NCBI RefSeq assembly: GCF_003236315.1
Contig: NZ_POTY01000007.1
Coordinates: forward strand, 1 to 64,000
Length of the DNA stretch: 64,000 nt
Direction: 5' to 3'
Origin: Micromonospora craterilacus
GTDB taxonomy: Bacteria; Actinomycetota; Actinomycetes; Mycobacteriales; Micromonosporaceae
Part shown: in pieces, positions 61,209 through 64,000 of the stretch
Layout: the number at the start of each line of letters is the position of its first letter
How positions within the stretch are numbered: position 1 is the first letter of the stretch
Notes under the pieces: generated by a model
What the model was told of the DNA's origin: nothing
What the model saw: only the letters and a program-made list of their open reading frames with translations
Database searches by the model: none
Made by a program: the position numbers and the translations under genes

Positions 61209-61596
61209 CCCGCCGACAATCAGCGTCTGCCAGCAGGTCCGCACATCGCCGAGAAGTACGGTCGCCATGCAAGACCTGTGCGGCCAGGCCGGCACTCAAC
61301 GGCCACTTCTCGGCGAACTCACATCGGTACAACAGCGACCGCGACGCCCTCTCATCGGCAGATCCGCGCCGCGAGCCCCGAGCGGTCACGTAACTCTTCG
61401 TAGCGCACGGATCGCGGCAGATCCGGGCGTCAAGATCGCCGTTGACGATCGTTGTGGTCCGGCTGGCGGCAGAAGTACCGGTGTGGATCGCCCGCCTGCC
61501 GGTGACGGCCGATGGCGAGTTGGCCGACCTCGTGTACGTGGACGTCGAGCTGAGTGCCGATCTTTCGGCGTAGTGACGCCGCCGGGGCATCGCGAC
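61209..61596. other. About 390 bp with only a weak short frame
   Basis: A possible 43-codon frame (61442-61573) reads LTIVVVRLAAEVPVWIARLP then VTADGELADLVYVDVELSAD. Its G/C third-position bias looks coding, but it starts at TTG without a ribosome-binding site, so it may be a gene fragment. Two direct stretches like GCGGCAGATCCGSG occur at about 61358 and 61414. Confidence 0.35.
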
Positions 61597-62808
61597 TCAG
61601 GCAGGGTCGGCCTGAGCCAGGGCCCGCCACGAGGATCGGTCATTGGGCAGGCGAAGCCGCGAAAACGTCCCGTCCCAGGCTTGGGCGGCCCGCGATGCGA
61701 GGTAGCGGTCCTGAGGTGGCAGTGCCCGGAGATCACGCTCCCAGGCGGGATCGTGCTGGGCGACCGCCGCGGCGAGTCGGCGCTGCGCGGGCGTGGCCGC
61801 CGACGGCAGGCCATCCGGGAAGACCACACGCAGGTATGGCTCGCACAGCGCAGCCTCCGTCCGGTGCTCCTCGCCAACGTCGAGGTACGTCGCGCCATAC
61901 GGCACGGACGCGATCGCCGCGGGTAGAAGGCGGTCGACGTCGCCGATGCCCCGGGCGAGCACGGCCGCCGCGTGCGGCAGGACCGTGAGCGCCATCATGC
62001 CCTCGAACGGCTGCATGTCGATGACGGCCGGATTCCGGGTCGCCTCCGCCAGCAGCATTGCGGTCGCCTCAGAATCGTCGGCAAGCGCCGGAGCGAGCGC
62101 GGCGCACACTCGCACGCCGGGGTGTGGGTCGCGCAGCCACTCTCGCGGTGCCCCGTCCAGTTCGCCAGCGCCCAGCAGCATGGAGGCGCGATGGTGCGGG
62201 TCGTCCGAGACGCACTCCGCTAAGTGGTACGCCAGCAGCCGAGGCCAATGCGCCACCAGATCGGGATGGCGGCTCAGCATCGCCGCGGCCGAGGCCGCAT
62301 GGATGCGCAGGCGCGGCGCCGGGGCGACCAGCAGTGGCTCGACCGCCGCAAACACCTCGGGCAGCAGGTCGAAGCAGTCCGCGCGCGCCGCGGCCAGCAG
62401 CATCTCGCCTGGCGCGTCGGTCTCCGTCCATTCCAGAACGGAGCGGGGCTCGCGCAGGTACGCGGCCAGCCACTCCCGCACTTCGGGCTCGTCGCGCCCG
62501 GACGCCGCCACCCGGTCGACACCCGCGAGCGCGACACCGGCGACGTCGCGTAGGAACCATAGGGCTGCTTGGCGCAGGGTGGGGTCGTCGCCGCCGAATC
62601 CGGGCTCTCCGATCGTCCGGACAAGGTACCGCACGCCCTCGACCGTGGCCGGGGTCAGGCGCCCGCCGCAATAGAGCGCCGACGTCATGAATGAGTACGG
62701 CGCCCGCCAGAACGGCTCGTCAGGCTCCTGGGGACGGTCGTGACCCTGACGCAGGGCGTCGAGAAGGGCTTCGTCGTCAACGGACGGGCCGTAAGCGTGG
62801 AAGGGCAC
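61597..62808 (-). CDS. HEAT-like helical repeat protein
   Basis: A 403-aa protein of Ala/Leu-rich helical pairs (TLRQAALWFLRDVAGVALAGVDRV, LRIHAASAAAMLSRHPDLVAHW, PGVRVCAALAPALADDSEATAMLLAEA), typical of HEAT or armadillo repeats. GTG at 62808 is preceded by GAGG at 7 nt. No catalytic motif is seen. A short hydrophobic frame lies directly upstream on the same strand. Probably a protein-protein interaction scaffold. Confidence 0.72.
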   Translation of the reverse strand: MPFHAYGPSVDDEALLDALRQGHDRPQEPDEPFWRAPYSFMTSALYCGGRLTPATVEGVRYLVRTIGEPGFGGDDPTLRQAALWFLRDVAGVALAGVDRVAASGRDEPEVREWLAAYLREPRSVLEWTETDAPGEMLLAAARADCFDLLPEVFAAVEPLLVAPAPRLRIHAASAAAMLSRHPDLVAHWPRLLAYHLAECVSDDPHHRASMLLGAGELDGAPREWLRDPHPGVRVCAALAPALADDSEATAMLLAEATRNPAVIDMQPFEGMMALTVLPHAAAVLARGIGDVDRLLPAAIASVPYGATYLDVGEEHRTEAALCEPYLRVVFPDGLPSAATPAQRRLAAAVAQHDPAWERDLRALPPQDRYLASRAAQAWDGTFSRLRLPNDRSSWRALAQADPA

Positions 62809-62817
62809 GGGTCAGCC

Positions 62818-62892
62818 TCACCGGGACGAGCGCCACAGCGGGCGGGTCATGCTGATGAACAGTAACAGCGCGAGAGCCAGCGCACCGCTCAC
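62818..62892 (-). CDS. Possible 24-residue membrane peptide
   Basis: GTG at 62892 opens MSGALALALLLFISMTRPLW plus four residues and stops 9 nt before the HEAT-like gene. A TAGACG-type hexamer lies a few nt upstream. It may be a real small membrane protein, a coupling leader, or the tail of a lost larger gene. Evidence is limited to its hydrophobicity and spacing. Confidence 0.35.
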   Translation of the reverse strand: MSGALALALLLFISMTRPLWRSSR

Positions 62893-62963
62893 GACAAGGA
62901 CCGCGCGTCTAGCTCATCCGCCGCAACGGATCGCGCCAGACACCGTAGATAGGACGGAGATAG

Positions 62964-62993
62964 GAACAAGGTCAGGTACGCGCTCATCGGCAT
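62964..62993 (-). repeat. Short intergenic repeat, type 2, inverted
   Basis: The minus strand reads ATGCCGATGAGCGCGTACCT then GACCTTGTTC, close to 58445 and 58041. It lies upstream of the HEAT-like gene. Confidence 0.6.
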
Positions 62994-63011
62994 AGAAAGA
63001 CGTCGTCCGCC

Positions 63012-63069
63012 TTTGAGGCGGAAGCCATCCGTGCTGACCTCTTCGGGCATGCCGAAGAGGTCACCGCGC
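63012..63069 (+). repeat. 58-bp dispersed repeat, copy 2, with palindromes
   Basis: 52 of 58 bases match 34248-34305. It holds a perfect 11-bp inverted repeat GACCTCTTCGG/CCGAAGAGGTC with a 5-nt loop (63036-63062); a second palindrome, CCGCCT/AGGCGG (63007-63021), overlaps its left end. In copy 1 the larger palindrome is damaged, so this copy is nearer to the original. Confidence 0.8.
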
Positions 63070-63500
63070 AGGAAGCCCTGCTCAGAAGGTTGTCGGTGGG
63101 ATTCGAGTCTCAGCTCCCGGGATCCAGACCGATGCCACCACGGCGGCATCCAGTGCCGTACGTCGATGCGGCATGGCCTTCGTGAATGACGTCAGCGGGT
63201 CTCAGGACGACAGCCGGCACCATCCAGACGGGGAGCAGTAAACGCTGACCACTTCGGTCTTCTCTGGGAGGTCACATCGACCTACGCGTCGACATCACCG
63301 CAGGCCAGGGCCCTCTGCTCAGTCCGACCTCGGTGGCACTTCGGACGCGGTGACCACTTCGCCAAGCTGCACCCAATCTGCACCCACTTGCAAGGCCTGA
63401 ACGCCGACGAGGGCCTTACCGCTTTGACCTGCGAACACTCCCCTACCAGGCGACATAGAACGCCATCGACTGCCGGCCAGAACGGCCGAGCACTCCGCGG

Positions 63501-63690
63501 GAAGCAGGACGCGGCACCGACTCCGACCTGCGGAAACAGAGAACCGCAGGTGGGCACTGGTGCCGTTGAGTGCTGTTCAGCGCCGTTGGGTGCAGTTGAC
63601 TGCCGTTCAGCGCACCCGGCTGCTCCCATCCCGCTCCCCGATCCTCCTGCCCACGGTGGCGGCAGATACGGATGACCGGACGGCCAAGAA
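63501..63690 (+). repeat. ~190-bp element-arm repeat, copy B
   Basis: Same content as 47494-47681: the ACCTGCGG/CCGCAGGT hairpin and two 19-bp direct repeats (63565 and 63595, 30 bp apart). It starts with the same GAAGCAGGACGCGGCACC but is not preceded by tRNA sequence. Confidence 0.8.
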
Positions 63691-63837
63691 AGCGGCGACT
63701 TCGGCGAGTTCCTCGATCTCGAGTTCACACTTCGGGCGAGTCGGTTCCTGGCGCACCGCCGCGACTCTTGAAGGAGTTGACCCGATGCGCACCGGCGGCG
63801 AAGGCGATGCTGCGGGTGCCCGCGTTCAGATCGGCAA

Positions 63838-64000
63838 AGTGCGGCTCGGAGTCGTGGTCGTACGACACCCTGGACATTGCGCGCGCCAAGCTCGCGTACG
63901 CCCGGGACAAGCCTGTGCGGCACCTTGGCCTGGGAGCTCTCCGGCGATACGCCGGACGCCCCCCGACCGATCAGCGTACGGCCGCGGCCGGCGGCTGTTC
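63838..64000 (+). pseudogene. GH18 chitinase-like C-terminal fragment, frameshifted
   Basis: One frame reads SWSYDTLDIARAKLAYARDK. After a small shift the next reads LCGTLAWELSGDTPD, the usual end of a GH18 catalytic domain (the beta-8 WELSGD segment). Joining them needs about two missing bases. No catalytic DxxDxDxE motif lies within the window. The fragment continues to the right edge. Confidence 0.45.

Larger units (their letters stand above)
62893..63500. other. About 600 bp without a gene; repeats
   Basis: Contains a type 2 repeat in inverted orientation, the second 58-bp repeat copy and direct repeats TGCACCCA at about 63369 and 63381. No recognisable gene. Confidence 0.5.

Noticed and set aside
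47494-63690. Complete prophage or conjugative element
   Set aside because: No terminase, portal, capsid, relaxase, FtsK/SpoIIIE or replication gene is recognised. Only arm repeats, an int remnant and a phage-like pair are present.
1-64000. CRISPR array
   Set aside because: No regularly spaced identical repeats with unique spacers were seen. The repeats found are dispersed or helically phased decamers.

Overview
The window is high-GC actinobacterial chromosome, most like Micromonospora or a close relative (inference). Coding DNA is strongly G/C-ending, and many single genes begin 6-7 nt after a TANNNT-type hexamer with no ribosome-binding site, as in leaderless actinobacterial transcription. 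The families present (CGNR zinc finger, DUF664 DinB, DUF2786, DUF4291, CUT1 sugar transport) fit this group.

Region 1, about 1-17 kb, all on the minus strand, is an arabinose/arabino-oligosaccharide utilisation locus. In transcription order it holds a possible short ORF, a LacI-family regulator, a deleted ribulokinase remnant (araB), L-arabinose isomerase (araA), a lipoprotein sugar-binding protein, two CUT1 permeases, an intracellular GH127 beta-L-arabinofuranosidase, a giant secreted (alpha/alpha)6-barrel glycosidase, a secreted GH43-type glycosidase and the start of another secreted protein. Three near-identical LacI-type operators lie upstream of the regulator, of araB/araA and of the giant glycosidase. 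The inferred pathway is extracellular trimming by the two secreted enzymes, import by the transporter (its ATPase is not in the window), cleavage by GH127, then isomerisation of L-arabinose to L-ribulose.

Region 2, about 17-29 kb, holds ordinary single genes: a quinone-oxidoreductase-like enzyme, a CGNR regulator divergent from a tiny Cys-rich protein, an APH-type kinase, a class III aminotransferase, a metallophosphoesterase, secreted and membrane proteins, a secreted trypsin-fold protease, a TetR/SDR divergent pair with two palindromic operators, and a YdeI-like protein.

Region 3, about 29-47 kb, is a mosaic of short, mostly leaderless genes: CPT-like kinase, hydrolase, AlkD-like repair protein, beta-propeller-like protein, receiver-like domain, HNH-like protein, methyltransferase and epoxide hydrolase divergent from MarR. 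Between them lie broken genes (histidine kinase tail, DUF664 fragment, frameshifted Fic protein). It ends with a translationally coupled TetR-SDR-ABC exporter operon.

Region 4, about 47-64 kb, looks like mobile-element scar tissue. It starts with a frameshifted tyrosine-integrase tail, a tRNA terminator and only the 3' half of tRNA-Val. The following ~188-bp sequence is repeated 16 kb later. Between the copies are small accessory genes (DUF4291, DinB, PPP-like phosphatase, Imm51-like immunity protein, a second propeller paralogue, DUF4304, a truncated DUF4265 and a HEAT-like protein), a two-gene module resembling one I associate with phages, and a family of short intergenic repeats. The right edge carries a frameshifted GH18-like fragment. 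The Region 4 repeats and the phage-like pair are the least explained parts of the window.
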